This document shows, one piece after another, positions 1 through 8,278 of a stretch of 64,000 bases of DNA. The first letter of the stretch is position 1. Each line of letters begins with the position of its first letter. A program made the position numbers and the translations under genes. The stretch comes from Acidobacteriota bacterium (GTDB lineage Bacteria; Acidobacteriota; UBA6911). The stretch covers positions 1 through 64,000 of the forward strand of contig JAISUT010000030.1 in the NCBI GenBank assembly GCA_031271905.1, written 5' to 3'. The notes under the pieces were generated by a model, which saw only the letters and a list, made by a program, of their open reading frames with translations, did no database searches and was not told where the DNA came from.

Positions 1-97
1 GGGTGGTGTGGATGCAAGGCGCGCGCAGGGCGGGCTCCGCAGGCGTACCCACGTACGTCGAGGAAGCCCGCCCAAGCAGCAACGCAGCAGACGCGCC

Positions 98-132
98 GCC
101 ATGCGCCCGTGCGACACAACTCGCGGGTTGTG
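98..132 (+). repeat. R2 repeat copy with hairpin
   Basis: Twenty-two bases at 98-119 recur identically at 59095-59116. Both copies run into a small hairpin of different sequence: here CACAAC (115-120) pairs with GTTGTG (127-132). The hairpin is conserved while its bases change. The preceding 1-97 shows no gene. Function unknown; it could be a REP-like intergenic motif. Confidence 0.4.
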
Positions 133-148
133 CGGTTGGGATTGTTAA

Positions 149-370
149 ATGACGGAATCGCTGTATGTGCGTATAAAGGCTAGGCTGGGGGCGGCGGGTG
201 GGCGGCTGTGCGCTGCGCTCGCCTGCTATGCCGTCCTGCTGGCGGCGGCGCTCTGCGTGCTGCTGCCGGTGCGCACTTCCAACGAACGGTTCCTGCTGGG
301 CGCGGTGCTCGCGGTCTTCGCCATACTGGCCGCCAAGACCGTCGCGCACAGCCGGGACGCGGACGAATGA
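149..370 (+). CDS. small two-helix membrane protein
   Basis: A 73-residue protein of unknown function. Two hydrophobic segments are visible, about residues 19-42 (LCAALACYAVLLAAALCVLL) and 48-66 (FLLGAVLAVFAILAAK), separated by a short polar turn, with a basic N-terminus and a charged tail. It would sit in the inner membrane as a hairpin. No catalytic motif is seen. No good ribosome binding site precedes the ATG. The stop is followed at once by a hairpin plus T-run, which separates it from ilvD. Its reality rests on the membrane pattern and the terminator placement, so confidence is moderate. Confidence 0.55.
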   Translation: MTESLYVRIKARLGAAGGRLCAALACYAVLLAAALCVLLPVRTSNERFLLGAVLAVFAILAAKTVAHSRDADE

Positions 371-391
371 CGCCCGCCCGGGCGTTTTTTT
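371..391 (+). terminator. Rho-independent terminator or attenuator before ilvD
   Basis: CGCCC (371-375), loop GCCC, GGGCG (380-384), then seven Ts (385-391). It starts directly after the TGA of the small membrane gene and ends 17 bases before the ilvD start. No separate ilvD promoter is visible in the gap, so read-through (attenuation) is possible. Confidence 0.7.
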
Positions 392-408
392 GACAGGGGG
401 ACGTGGTT

Positions 409-2256
409 ATGCCGAGATTACGCAGCGCGACGACGACCGAGGGGCGCAAGATGGCGGGGGCCCGCAGCCTGTGGCGCGCCAACGGCATGAAAGAGGATCA
501 GATAGGCAAGCCCGTCGTCGCCATCGTCAACTCCTTCACCCAGTTCGTGCCGGGGCACGTCCACCTGCACGAGGTCGGGCAGCGGGTGAAGCAACTCGTC
601 GAGGCCGAGGGGTGCTTCGCCGCGGAGTTCGACACCATCGCCATCGACGACGGCATCGCGATGGGGCACGACGGGATGCTCTACTCCCTCCCGTCGCGGG
701 AGCTGGTGGCCGACAGCGTCGAGTACATGGCGAACGCCCACACGGCGGACGCCCTGGTCTGCATCTCCAACTGCGACAAGATCACCCCCGGCATGCTGAT
801 GGCCGCCATGCGCCTCGACATCCCCGCCGTCTTCGTGTCGGGCGGGCCGATGGAGGCGGGCGTCCTCGGCGGCGCGGACGGCGGCGGCAGGAAATACGAC
901 CTTATCGACGCCATGGTGATGGCCGCCGACCCCGCCGTCTCCGACCGGGAGGTCGCCGAGCTGGAGGTCGCCGCCTGCCCGACCTGCGGCTCCTGCTCCG
1001 GCATGTTCACCGCCAACTCGATGAACTGCCTGGCCGAGGCGCTGGGGATGGCCCTGCCGGGAAACGGCACGCTCCTGGCGACGCACAAGAACCGCATGGC
1101 GCTGTTTGAAAAGGCGGCGAAGCGCATCGTGGAGATGGCGCGCGCCTGGTACGAGGACGGCGACGCCTCGGTCCTGCCCCGCTCCGTCGCGACCAAGGCG
1201 GCCTTCATGAACGCCATGTCGCTGGACATCGCGATGGGCGGCTCCACCAACACGGTGCTGCACCTGCTGGCGGTGGCGCGCGAGGCGGGGGTCGATTTCA
1301 CGATGAAGGACATCGACGCGCTCTCGCGCCGCGTCCCGGTGCTGTGCAAGGTCGCCCCCAGCTCCGCCTACCATGTGGAGGACGTCCACCGCGCGGGCGG
1401 CGTCATGGGCATCCTCGGCGAGCTCGACCGCGCCGGTCTGCTCGACACCTCGGCGCGGCGCGTGGACGGCGGCGACCTGAAGGCGGCGCTCGACGCCTAC
1501 GACATCGCGAGGCCGACGGCGACGGACGAGGCGCGCCAGATGTACCTGAGCGCCCCCGGCAGGGCGGGGCGCAACCTGGCACTGGCGTCGCAGGAGGCGT
1601 ACCACCCCGCGCCCGACCTCGACCGCGAGGCGGGCTGCGTGCGCGACTACGCCCACTGCTATTTCCGCGACGGTGGGCTGGCGGTGCTCTTCGGCAACCT
1701 GGCGCCGCAGGGGTGCATCGTCAAGACGGCGGGGGTGGACGAGTCGATCTTCCGCTTCACGGGAGCGGCGCGGGTCTACGACTCGCAGGAGGCTGCCTGC
1801 GACGGCATCCTGGGCGGCGCGGTCAAATCGGGCGACGTCGTCGTCATCCGCTACGAAGGCCCGCGCGGCGGCCCGGGGATGCAGGAGATGCTTTACCCGA
1901 CCTCCTACATCAAATCGATGCACCTGGGGAAGGAGTGCGCCCTGGTGACCGACGGGCGCTTCTCCGGCGGGACGTCGGGGCTCTCCATCGGCCACGTCTC
2001 GCCCGAGGCGGCTTCCGGCGGGCCCATCGCCTTGGTGCGCGACGGCGACACGGTCGCCATCGACATCCCCGCCCGCGCCATCTCGATAGAGGTCGGCGAG
2101 GACGAGCTCGGGCGGCGGCGCGCGGAGGAGGAGGCCAAGGGCGCGGGCGCGTTCAAGCCGGCGCGCGAGCGCCATGTCTCCCCGGCCCTGCGGGCCTACG
2201 CCCTTTTCGCCGCCTCGGCAGACCAGGGCGCGGTGCGGGTGCTCCCGCCGGAATAG
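409..2256 (+). CDS. ilvD: dihydroxy-acid dehydratase
   Basis: Converts 2,3-dihydroxy-isovalerate and -methylvalerate to the 2-keto acids in valine, leucine and isoleucine synthesis (cytoplasm, Fe-S enzyme). The family signature is clear from the start: [20 protein letters not shown], then [28 protein letters not shown], the cluster region [20 protein letters not shown], and C-terminal [20 protein letters not shown]. About 615 residues is normal for the long E. coli-type enzyme. The ATG at 409 is preferred over the GTG at 403 because the CAGGGGG ribosome binding site (394-400) is 8 bases from 409 but only 2 from 403, and family members begin with MP. A repeat element follows the stop by 7 bases. 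Confidence 0.97.
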   Translation: MPRLRSATTTEGRKMAGARSLWRANGMKEDQIGKPVVAIVNSFTQFVPGHVHLHEVGQRVKQLVEAEGCFAAEFDTIAIDDGIAMGHDGMLYSLPSRELVADSVEYMANAHTADALVCISNCDKITPGMLMAAMRLDIPAVFVSGGPMEAGVLGGADGGGRKYDLIDAMVMAADPAVSDREVAELEVAACPTCGSCSGMFTANSMNCLAEALGMALPGNGTLLATHKNRMALFEKAAKRIVEMARAWYEDGDASVLPRSVATKAAFMNAMSLDIAMGGSTNTVLHLLAVAREAGVDFTMKDIDALSRRVPVLCKVAPSSAYHVEDVHRAGGVMGILGELDRAGLLDTSARRVDGGDLKAALDAYDIARPTATDEARQMYLSAPGRAGRNLALASQEAYHPAPDLDREAGCVRDYAHCYFRDGGLAVLFGNLAPQGCIVKTAGVDESIFRFTGAARVYDSQEAACDGILGGAVKSGDVVVIRYEGPRGGPGMQEMLYPTSYIKSMHLGKECALVTDGRFSGGTSGLSIGHVSPEAASGGPIALVRDGDTVAIDIPARAISIEVGEDELGRRRAEEEAKGAGAFKPARERHVSPALRAYALFAASADQGAVRVLPPE

Positions 2257-2263
2257 CCGTTTG

Positions 2264-2396
2264 GGGAACCTCTGAAAGGTTCGCGGAAAAGCTCGCGGAC
2301 AAGGCGTCTGCCGCAGGTCGAAAAGCGGAGTTCGCCGAGGCGAATGAGCATTTCCGACCAAGGCGCGACGCAGCGTCCGGGGTTTTTGAGGCTCCC
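2264..2396 (-). repeat. R1 element, long copy A
   Basis: A 133-bp element with inverted ends: GGGAACCTCTGAAA at the left, TTTTTGAGGCTCCC at the right. Its reverse complement matches copies B (5780-5900) and C (25933-26053) almost throughout, including the core CATTCGCCTCGGCGAACTCC and CTTTTCGACCTGCGGC. It carries about 11 extra bases near the left end. It lies behind the ilvD stop and before the end of the convergent isomerase gene. Confidence 0.85.
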
Positions 2397-2481
2397 TTTT
2401 GGGGATGCGGACGGTCGCCGCGCCACCCCAAGGACGCTTCGCGCCGCAAGACGGCGTGGCGCGCCCCCTGCGACGCGCCTC

Positions 2482-3534
2482 CTACGGGTGGCGCTTGGCG
2501 AACTCCTCCGCGTCCATGAAGGCTTCGACCTTCGCCTTGTCCTTCAACGCCGCGACGAACCGTCTGCGGGCGGTCTGCTTCGCCTCCTGTTCCAGCAACT
2601 GCCTGATGGCGGGCTTTGATTCCTCCAGCGTCGCCGTGCCTGCGGGCTTGACCTCCAGCGCCTTCACGATGTGGTAGCCCGCCTGGCTCTCCAGCACCGG
2701 CGAGAGCGTTCCCGGCTTGGCGTTGAAGAGGGCGTCCGCGAAAGGCTTCGGCAGGTTGGGTCGCGACAGGAGCCCCATGTCGCCGCCCTTGGCGGCGGTC
2801 GCCTTGTCTTGGGAGTGCTTTGCCGCCGCGTCGGCGAAGGTGACGGCCTCCGCCTCGATGTCGAAGCGGATTCGTTCGAGCTCCTTCTGCAACTCCGCCT
2901 TCTGCGCAGGCGTGGCACCCTGCGGGATCTGCAACAGGATGTGCGCCGCATGCACCCGCTCCGGCAGGGCGAACTTGTCGGGGTTGGCGGCGTAGAACCG
3001 CTCCACGTCCGCGTCGGTCACCGGGGGCGCGTCCTTGGTCGCGCCGTCGATGACCTTTTGCAGGGAGATGGTCCCCCTGATGTTCCTGCCCAGGTCGGCC
3101 TCGGTCATCCCCTGCGCCGCAAGCGCCTTCTGGAACTCCTCCTGTGATGCGAAACGCCCCGCCATCTGCTTGACCTGCGCCGCGACCTCCGCGTCGGTGA
3201 CGACGACGGCCTGCTCCTTGGCGTGCTCCCTCAGGAGGGTGAGCGTGACCAAGTTGTCGATGGCGTCGTTGAAAAACAGGGCGTTGCGCTGTTGCAAGCG
3301 GTCGAGCGGCAGGTCTCCCTGCTGGCGGGCGATCTCGGCGATGACGTCCAAGACCTGCTTTTCGGTGATCGGGACCCCCGACACGCGGGCGACGACCAGG
3401 TCGGTCTCCGGCATGGCGCCGGACGCGGGCGCCTGTGCGGGGTCTGGCGCGGGTTCCTGTGCGACGGCGGCGGGCATCGCCCCGGGCGTGAGCAACGAAA
3501 GCAAAATCGTGACGACGGCTGCGAAACGGATCAT
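2482..3534 (-). CDS. exported peptidyl-prolyl isomerase, parvulin (PpiC/SurA-like)
   Basis: A 350-residue periplasmic foldase candidate. The start at 3534 gives a signal peptide (MIRFAAVVTILLSLLTPGAMPAA) with cleavage near AVAQ; an AGGGGAGG ribosome binding site lies 6 bases upstream. A SurA-like N-terminal helical region is followed by a parvulin domain from about residue 195 (VHAAHILLQI...AKHSQDKATAAKGGDMGLL...AGYHIVKALEVKPA). These are the hallmark HAHILL-, GGDLG- and GYHIVK-type motifs of the family. The C-terminal tail is basic and helical. Substrates are unknown; outer-membrane proteins are the usual clients in Gram-negatives. A more upstream start exists but would hide the signal peptide. 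Confidence 0.88.
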   Translation of the reverse strand: MIRFAAVVTILLSLLTPGAMPAAVAQEPAPDPAQAPASGAMPETDLVVARVSGVPITEKQVLDVIAEIARQQGDLPLDRLQQRNALFFNDAIDNLVTLTLLREHAKEQAVVVTDAEVAAQVKQMAGRFASQEEFQKALAAQGMTEADLGRNIRGTISLQKVIDGATKDAPPVTDADVERFYAANPDKFALPERVHAAHILLQIPQGATPAQKAELQKELERIRFDIEAEAVTFADAAAKHSQDKATAAKGGDMGLLSRPNLPKPFADALFNAKPGTLSPVLESQAGYHIVKALEVKPAGTATLEESKPAIRQLLEQEAKQTARRRFVAALKDKAKVEAFMDAEEFAKRHP

Positions 3535-3724
3535 GGCGCCTCCCCTTGCGTATCTGCCGGACAAGCGTCCGGCGCGGACGCGGGCATCGGCAAGCGGCAA
3601 GTATAAGCCATCCGCACCCGGTTATCCAAGGGACGCGACACCGCCATCGCGGGCCGCCATCGCAAAGGCCCCCTCATGCGAGGCCGCCCAAGGAAAAATT
3701 GTGAAGGGAAAATCGCCCGTCGTG

Positions 3725-3753
3725 TTGACTGCGGGGACGGCGCTTATTATCAT
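3725..3753 (+). promoter_or_regulatory. sigma-70-type promoter abutting the Lon-N gene
   Basis: TTGACT (3725-3730), 17-base spacer, TATCAT (3748-3753). The expected start of transcription is near 3760, only about 3 bases before the ATG at 3763, so the message may be almost leaderless. Confidence 0.5.
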
Positions 3754-3762
3754 CCGTGGGCG

Positions 3763-4437
3763 ATGATTGTTCCATTGTTTTCTTTGCCGGACGTGGTGTT
3801 GTTTCCAAAGACGCCCGTGCCCCTATGCGTCTTCGAGGAGCGCTATCGAAAGCTGGTCGAGGACGCCATCGCGGGCAGCCGGGAGCTGGTGGTCGCCCTG
3901 TTGCGCGACGAGTCGGAGTCCGGCTACACGGGCCTGGGGGACGTGTGCGAGGTCGGCTGCCTGGGGCGGATCGAAAGTTGCGAGGAGCAGGAGGACGGCA
4001 AGTACGACATCGTGGTCGCGGGCTTGCGCCGGGTGCGGATCGTCCGCGAGGCGCGGCCGTTCCCCGGCCTCCCACGCCCCCCCTACCCCCTGGTGGAGGT
4101 CGAGACGCTCGACGACGTCCCGCGCGGCGACTTTTCGGACGAACTCATCGTCCGGCACAACATGATCAGCGGTTCTTTCGCGCGCTTCGTGGATCTCGCC
4201 ACCGGCGAGGGGAAGAGCGCCCATGAACTCATGCCGCAGATGGAATTCAACTCCCTGATCAACACCGTCGCCATGACGTTGAACATCACCTTGGAGCAGA
4301 AGCAGGACCTGCTGGAGATGGACGACCCCTTCCAGCGGTGCGACTCCCTGGTCGCCATATTGGAACAGCAGATCGAGATGCTCGAGATCGTCCGCCGGTT
4401 CGAGCACCTGAAACCGGAACGGCCCCATTTCAACTGA
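3763..4437 (+). CDS. stand-alone Lon N-terminal (substrate-binding) domain protein
   Basis: A 224-residue protein matching the LON substrate-binding domain only: PLFSLPDVVLFPKTPVPLCVFEERYR at the N-terminus, then CEVGCLGRIE and DIVVAGLRRVRIV, and a helical C-terminal part. There is no AAA+ or Ser-Lys protease module, so it is not Lon itself. Such short proteins are common and of unclear role. The start at 3763 fits the family; a candidate promoter ends 10 bases upstream and no strong ribosome binding site is seen. It is followed after 26 bases by an SDR gene. Confidence 0.85.
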   Translation: MIVPLFSLPDVVLFPKTPVPLCVFEERYRKLVEDAIAGSRELVVALLRDESESGYTGLGDVCEVGCLGRIESCEEQEDGKYDIVVAGLRRVRIVREARPFPGLPRPPYPLVEVETLDDVPRGDFSDELIVRHNMISGSFARFVDLATGEGKSAHELMPQMEFNSLINTVAMTLNITLEQKQDLLEMDDPFQRCDSLVAILEQQIEMLEIVRRFEHLKPERPHFN

Positions 4438-4463
4438 CGGCCCGTCCCACGCGCCGAACCGCT

Positions 4464-5249
4464 ATGAACGATAAAAACGAGAACGCCCACGTCCACCCGG
4501 CTTCGCCGGGGCGCGCCGCCGCCAAAGTGGCGTTGATCCCCGGCGGGGTGCGGGGCATCGGGCGCGCGCTGGCGTTGCGGCTGGGAGGCGAGGGTTGGAC
4601 GGTCGCCGCCTGCTACCGCCGGAGCGAAGACGACGCCGCGACGTTGCGCGAGGATCTGGGGAGGCTCGGCGTCCCGGCGTGGATCGTGCGCGCCGACGTC
4701 TCGACCGCCGTCGCCGCGGCAGCCCTGGTGCGGGAGGCCGAGGATCGCTTCGGCGGCATCGACGCCCTGGTCAACTGCGTCGGCGCCTACCGCCGCGTCT
4801 CCTTGCTGGAGGAGAGCCCCGAGGGCTGGAACGCGATGTTCGACGACAACCTGCATCCGGTGTTCTACCTGTGCCGCGCGGCGGCCCCCGGCTTCATCCG
4901 GCGCGGCCGCGGTCGCATCGTCAACTTCGGCATGGTGAACGCGGGGCGCCTGGCGGCGCAACCCTTCGTCACCGCCCACTACATCGCCAAGGCGGGGGTG
5001 CTCGTCCTGACCCGTTCTTTCGCCAAGCTGCTCGCCCCCCACGGCGTCACCGTCAATTCGGTCTCCCCGGGGTTCATCGACAGCGGCGGGATTTCACAGG
5101 ACGAGCTCGCGCAATCCTTCAAGCAGATCCCCGCAGGACGCATGGGCACCCCGCAGGACGCCGTCGCCGCCGTCTGCTGGTTGCTTTCGGAGGAGGCCCG
5201 CTATGTGAACGGCGCGGACATCCAAGTCAGCGGCGCCTGGGGCGTCTGA
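4464..5249 (+). CDS. SDR-family NAD(P)-dependent oxidoreductase
   Basis: A 261-residue short-chain dehydrogenase/reductase. The cofactor loop reads GGVRGIG (about residues 29-35), followed by DALVNCVGAY (the NNAG equivalent) and the active-site pair Y-I-A-K in TAHYIAKAGV, with VNSVSPGF after it. The catalytic Ser normally 13 residues before the Tyr is absent: the local sequence is VNFGMVNAGR. This recalls pteridine-reductase-like SDRs, where an Asp takes that place, but here it is Ala/Asn. The substrate cannot be named. The start at 4464 leaves 26 bases after the Lon-N gene, so co-transcription is likely. Confidence 0.88.
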   Translation: MNDKNENAHVHPASPGRAAAKVALIPGGVRGIGRALALRLGGEGWTVAACYRRSEDDAATLREDLGRLGVPAWIVRADVSTAVAAAALVREAEDRFGGIDALVNCVGAYRRVSLLEESPEGWNAMFDDNLHPVFYLCRAAAPGFIRRGRGRIVNFGMVNAGRLAAQPFVTAHYIAKAGVLVLTRSFAKLLAPHGVTVNSVSPGFIDSGGISQDELAQSFKQIPAGRMGTPQDAVAAVCWLLSEEARYVNGADIQVSGAWGV

Positions 5250-5270
5250 CTCGGCGGCGCGGGGCGGGGA

Positions 5271-5299
5271 CGGCGCGCCCGCAAGCGGGGGGCGCGCCG
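5271..5299. terminator. strong hairpin between convergent genes
   Basis: CGGCGCGCCC (5271-5280) pairs perfectly with GGGCGCGCCG (5290-5299). It sits between the SDR stop (5249) and the end of the convergent LysM gene (5322). There is no T-run, so it may act with Rho or simply protect 3' ends. Confidence 0.5.
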
Positions 5300-5321
5300 C
5301 GTTCATGGGCTGCCGGGGCCC

Positions 5322-5699
5322 CTATTTGTTCGGTATCTTCAGCTTCTGCCCGACCTTGATGACGTCGGGGTTGGACAGGACGTCTTTGTTGATGTTGAAG
5401 ATCTCGGGATACCGCTTCGCGTCGTCCAGGAACTCCTTCGCGATCTTCGAGAGGGTGTCGCCCGGCGCCACCGTGTAGACGCCGAAGATGTCCGTCTGCT
5501 CGACCTTGATGTCCGCGCCGACCTCGCCCTCCCAGTTGGCGTAGGTCTTGATCTTGTCCCAGAACAGGTTCTTCTCGTACTGGTGGACGGTGGTGCCTTT
5601 GATGCGGAGCTTGCCGCCTTCTTCGGCGAATTCCGCGTTCTTGACCGGCAGCTTGGCCGCCAAGTCCACCAATCCCTGGTATTTTTCTTTCAGTGCCAT
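5322..5699 (-). CDS. small LysM-domain protein (YgaU/Kbp-like)
   Basis: A 125-residue protein with a BON-like N-terminal half (KNAEFAEEGGKLRIKGTTV...) and a C-terminal LysM domain (YTVAPGDTLSKIAKEFLDD...NKDVLSNPDVIKVGQKLKIP). The layout and length resemble E. coli YgaU/Kbp, a potassium-binding LysM protein; no signal peptide is seen, which also fits. The start at 5699 (MALKEKYQG) is chosen because AAAGGATG precedes it; an in-frame ATG at 5714 lies within that ribosome binding site region. Potassium binding is inference from the relative. Confidence 0.85.
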   Translation of the reverse strand: MALKEKYQGLVDLAAKLPVKNAEFAEEGGKLRIKGTTVHQYEKNLFWDKIKTYANWEGEVGADIKVEQTDIFGVYTVAPGDTLSKIAKEFLDDAKRYPEIFNINKDVLSNPDVIKVGQKLKIPNK

Positions 5700-5779
5700 G
5701 TCGCATCCTTTCATGTATGCAAGGTCTGTTGGAAACCGTCCGCCCGGAGGCGCATGCCCGGCGCCCCGCAGGGACGTTT

Positions 5780-5900
5780 GGGAACCCCTAAAAAAACCGG
5801 ATGCCGCGTCGCGCCTTGGTCGAAAACGCTCATTCGCCTCAGCGAACTCCGCTTTTCGACCTGCGGCGACGCCTTGTCTGCGAGGTTCTTAGAGGCCTCC
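5780..5900 (+). repeat. R1 element, long copy B
   Basis: A 121-bp copy, same orientation as copy C: GGGAACCCCTAAAAAAACCG ... GAGGTTCTTAGAGGCCTCC. It sits between two divergent genes (LysM and the membrane kinase), so unlike most other copies it is on the 5' side of both. The rest of 5700-6007 shows no gene. Confidence 0.85.
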
Positions 5901-5998
5901 TTTCATCGACAGAGGGGATTTTACATGGGAACCCGGGGTTTCGATAGCGATTCTTGCCCGCCGCCTGACTTTGCCGCGGGCGGTGCGCCGGACTGCCG

Positions 5999-6027
5999 TT
6001 GACATTCATGTCGATAAAGTTGACAAT
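5999..6027 (+). promoter_or_regulatory. candidate promoter for the membrane kinase
   Basis: TTGACA (5999-6004), 17 bases, GACAAT (6022-6027). Transcription would begin near 6034, next to an in-frame GTG at 6035. If active, the kinase starts there rather than at the ATG at 6008. Confidence 0.45.
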
Positions 6028-8278
6028 TTCGGCTGTGAGGAAAATAGACAGCCCCCGGGAGGGCGCGACGGGGTCGCCGCGCCGGATCCCCGTCCTACAT
6101 TCCATCCGGGTCAGGTTGCTGATCCTGATGCTCGCGCTCTCGCTCCTGCCTCTCGGGGGGATGTCGCTCATCACCTATTCCGCAGGCCGCAGCGCCATAC
6201 AGGAGCGCATCCGGGTCTCGCTCGGCAAGATGGCGCAGGACGCGGCCGACAAGATCGACCTGATGTTGCGGGGGAAGCGGGAGGAGATACATTCGATGGC
6301 GGTCTCCTACGCGCTCCTGGCGCAGGATGGGAGGCGGGCGGACGCGAACGGGCTGACCGCGCTGCTGGACGAGTACGCCTTCAACCACGAAGGCTACGAC
6401 CTGTTGCTGGTGACCGACGTCTCGGGGCGGATACTGGGGGTCAACACGACCGACCGCGACCTCGCGGCGTTCGCCGAGGAGCGGGTCGATGCCGTCGTCG
6501 GCGCGGACATCTCCGACTGGGGGCGGGAGGGGGATCTGTTCCTGGCGTCGGCGGGCGGGCGCAGCTCCCACGCGAACTGGTACCGGTCGGAGCTGGTGCG
6601 GCAGTTGTACGGCGGGCGGCGCACGGACGTGGGGGCGCATTACAACCTCGCGCTCTCGGAGCCGATCCGCAACCCGGGGACGAACCAGGTCGTCGGGGTC
6701 TGGCTGAGCATCCTGAACGGCACCTGGCTGCAAGGGGTCTTGGACAACGCCGAGACCGACATGGACGAGATGGACCTCGGGACTGGGCGCGCCTTCCTGG
6801 CGTTCGACGGAGGCGAGGCCGCCATAGGCCGCAGGGGCGCGGTCGGCGGCGTCTTGGCGCCGGTTGACGAATGGCGCGTCACGGAGGCGCTCGGCGACGC
6901 CATAGCCCGCGGCGACGCGACCTGCGACTACGCCTCCCCCGCCGACGGCGGCGCGGAAGGGGGCGTGGCGCGGATGGCGGGGCTGGCGCCCGTCAGCGAC
7001 AAGTCCTTCGGCTGGTGGGTGGGGATGGAGATCGACGAGTCCGACGTCCTGCGCCCCGTGGACGAGTTGGGGCGATGGCTGCTGGGCGTGAACGTCCTGC
7101 TGGCGTTGGCGGTCGTCGCATCGACCTGGCTGCTCGCCCGGGGGATAACGCGCCCGCTGAAGGTGTTGACGCGGTCTGCGCAGGCGATCACCCAAGGCGA
7201 CTTCACCGAGCGCGCCCCCATGCGCTCGAAAGACGAGCTGGGGCTCCTCGCCTCGGCGTTCAACGAGATGGCGGGCGCGCTCTCCACGCGCGAGACGCAA
7301 CTGCAGGAGATGGCGCGCAACCTGGAGGCGATGGTCAAGGACAGGACGCTGGAACTCGAGAACTCCCACGAGGCGTTGAAGCGCGCCTACCTAGACCTGC
7401 AAAGCACCCAGGACCAGCTCGTGCAGACGGAGAAGATGGCGTCGCTCGGGCAGCTCGTCTCCGGCATCGCGCACGAGATCAAAAACCCGCTGAACTTCAT
7501 CTACGGCAACACCGATTTCTTGCGCGACTACACGCAGAAGCTGCAGGGGTTGGTGGAGAAGCTGGAGGCGTTGCCCGGCATCTCCGACGGGGCCCGCCAG
7601 GTGATCGAGCGGGAGAAGGCGGCGATCGGCTACGACTTCATCAAGGAGGACCTCAAGACCCTGATCGACAATTTCACCGAAGGGGCGGAGCGCATCAACG
7701 CCATCGTGACAGACCTGCGCGCCTTTTCGCGGATGGACGCAGACGTCGCCGCCGATGTCGATTTGCGCGCCTTGCTGGAGATGTCCCTCAACCTGCTGCG
7801 TAACCAGTACAAAGACCGCGTCGCAGTCCACAGGGATTTCGGCGACATACCCAAGGTCCGGGGTTATGCGGGCAAGCTCAACCAAGTGTTCATGAACCTG
7901 CTCTCGAACGCCTTCTACGCGGTCGCCGACAAGGGCGACGTGTGGCTCAGGACGCGCTTTGACGCGCCGGACGCGGTCGTAGTCCAAATCGAGGACAACG
8001 GCGCCGGCATCCCGGAGGGGAACCTCAAGCGGATCTTCGAACCGTTTTTCACCACCAAGCCCGTGGGGCAGGGGACTGGCCTGGGCTTGAGCATCAGCTA
8101 TGGCATCATCGAACAGCACCGCGGCGGCATCCAGGTGGCGAGCTCCCCCGGCGAGGGGACGGTATTCACGGTGCGCCTGCCCGCCTGCCCCGGGGCGCGG
8201 GATGGCGGCGATGGCGGTGCGGGGAAGGGGCCGGACGCGGGCGGGACGGTTTTTCAAAATCGCGGAGGCGGCGAGTGA
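6008..8278 (+). CDS. membrane sensor histidine kinase (Cache-like sensor, HAMP, HisKA, HATPase)
   Basis: A 756-residue kinase. First membrane helix near residues 38-57 ([20 protein letters not shown]), a large extracytoplasmic sensor of about 290 residues with Cache-like features ([17 protein letters not shown]), second helix [24 protein letters not shown], coiled coil, phosphoacceptor His489 in [16 protein letters not shown], and ATPase boxes [17 protein letters not shown] and GTGLGLSI. Its stop overlaps the GTG of the sigma-54 regulator, its obvious partner. The start is uncertain: no ribosome binding site precedes 6008, and GTG 6035 sits where the candidate promoter would begin transcription. 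Confidence 0.9.
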   Translation: MSIKLTISAVRKIDSPREGATGSPRRIPVLHSIRVRLLILMLALSLLPLGGMSLITYSAGRSAIQERIRVSLGKMAQDAADKIDLMLRGKREEIHSMAVSYALLAQDGRRADANGLTALLDEYAFNHEGYDLLLVTDVSGRILGVNTTDRDLAAFAEERVDAVVGADISDWGREGDLFLASAGGRSSHANWYRSELVRQLYGGRRTDVGAHYNLALSEPIRNPGTNQVVGVWLSILNGTWLQGVLDNAETDMDEMDLGTGRAFLAFDGGEAAIGRRGAVGGVLAPVDEWRVTEALGDAIARGDATCDYASPADGGAEGGVARMAGLAPVSDKSFGWWVGMEIDESDVLRPVDELGRWLLGVNVLLALAVVASTWLLARGITRPLKVLTRSAQAITQGDFTERAPMRSKDELGLLASAFNEMAGALSTRETQLQEMARNLEAMVKDRTLELENSHEALKRAYLDLQSTQDQLVQTEKMASLGQLVSGIAHEIKNPLNFIYGNTDFLRDYTQKLQGLVEKLEALPGISDGARQVIEREKAAIGYDFIKEDLKTLIDNFTEGAERINAIVTDLRAFSRMDADVAADVDLRALLEMSLNLLRNQYKDRVAVHRDFGDIPKVRGYAGKLNQVFMNLLSNAFYAVADKGDVWLRTRFDAPDAVVVQIEDNGAGIPEGNLKRIFEPFFTTKPVGQGTGLGLSISYGIIEQHRGGIQVASSPGEGTVFTVRLPACPGARDGGDGGAGKGPDAGGTVFQNRGGGE

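Noticed and set aside
418-2361. 647-residue open frame antisense to ilvD
   Set aside because: Composition is an Arg/Asp/Val/His-rich shadow of a G+C-rich gene with no domain; ilvD on the plus strand is certain.
2264-2396. R1 copies as small non-coding RNA genes
   Set aside because: No promoter is seen at the copies, and their positions at gene ends fit repeats or terminators better.
2344-2677. Short plus-strand frames starting inside R1 copy A
   Set aside because: They run through the repeat into the antisense of the isomerase gene; no coding pattern.
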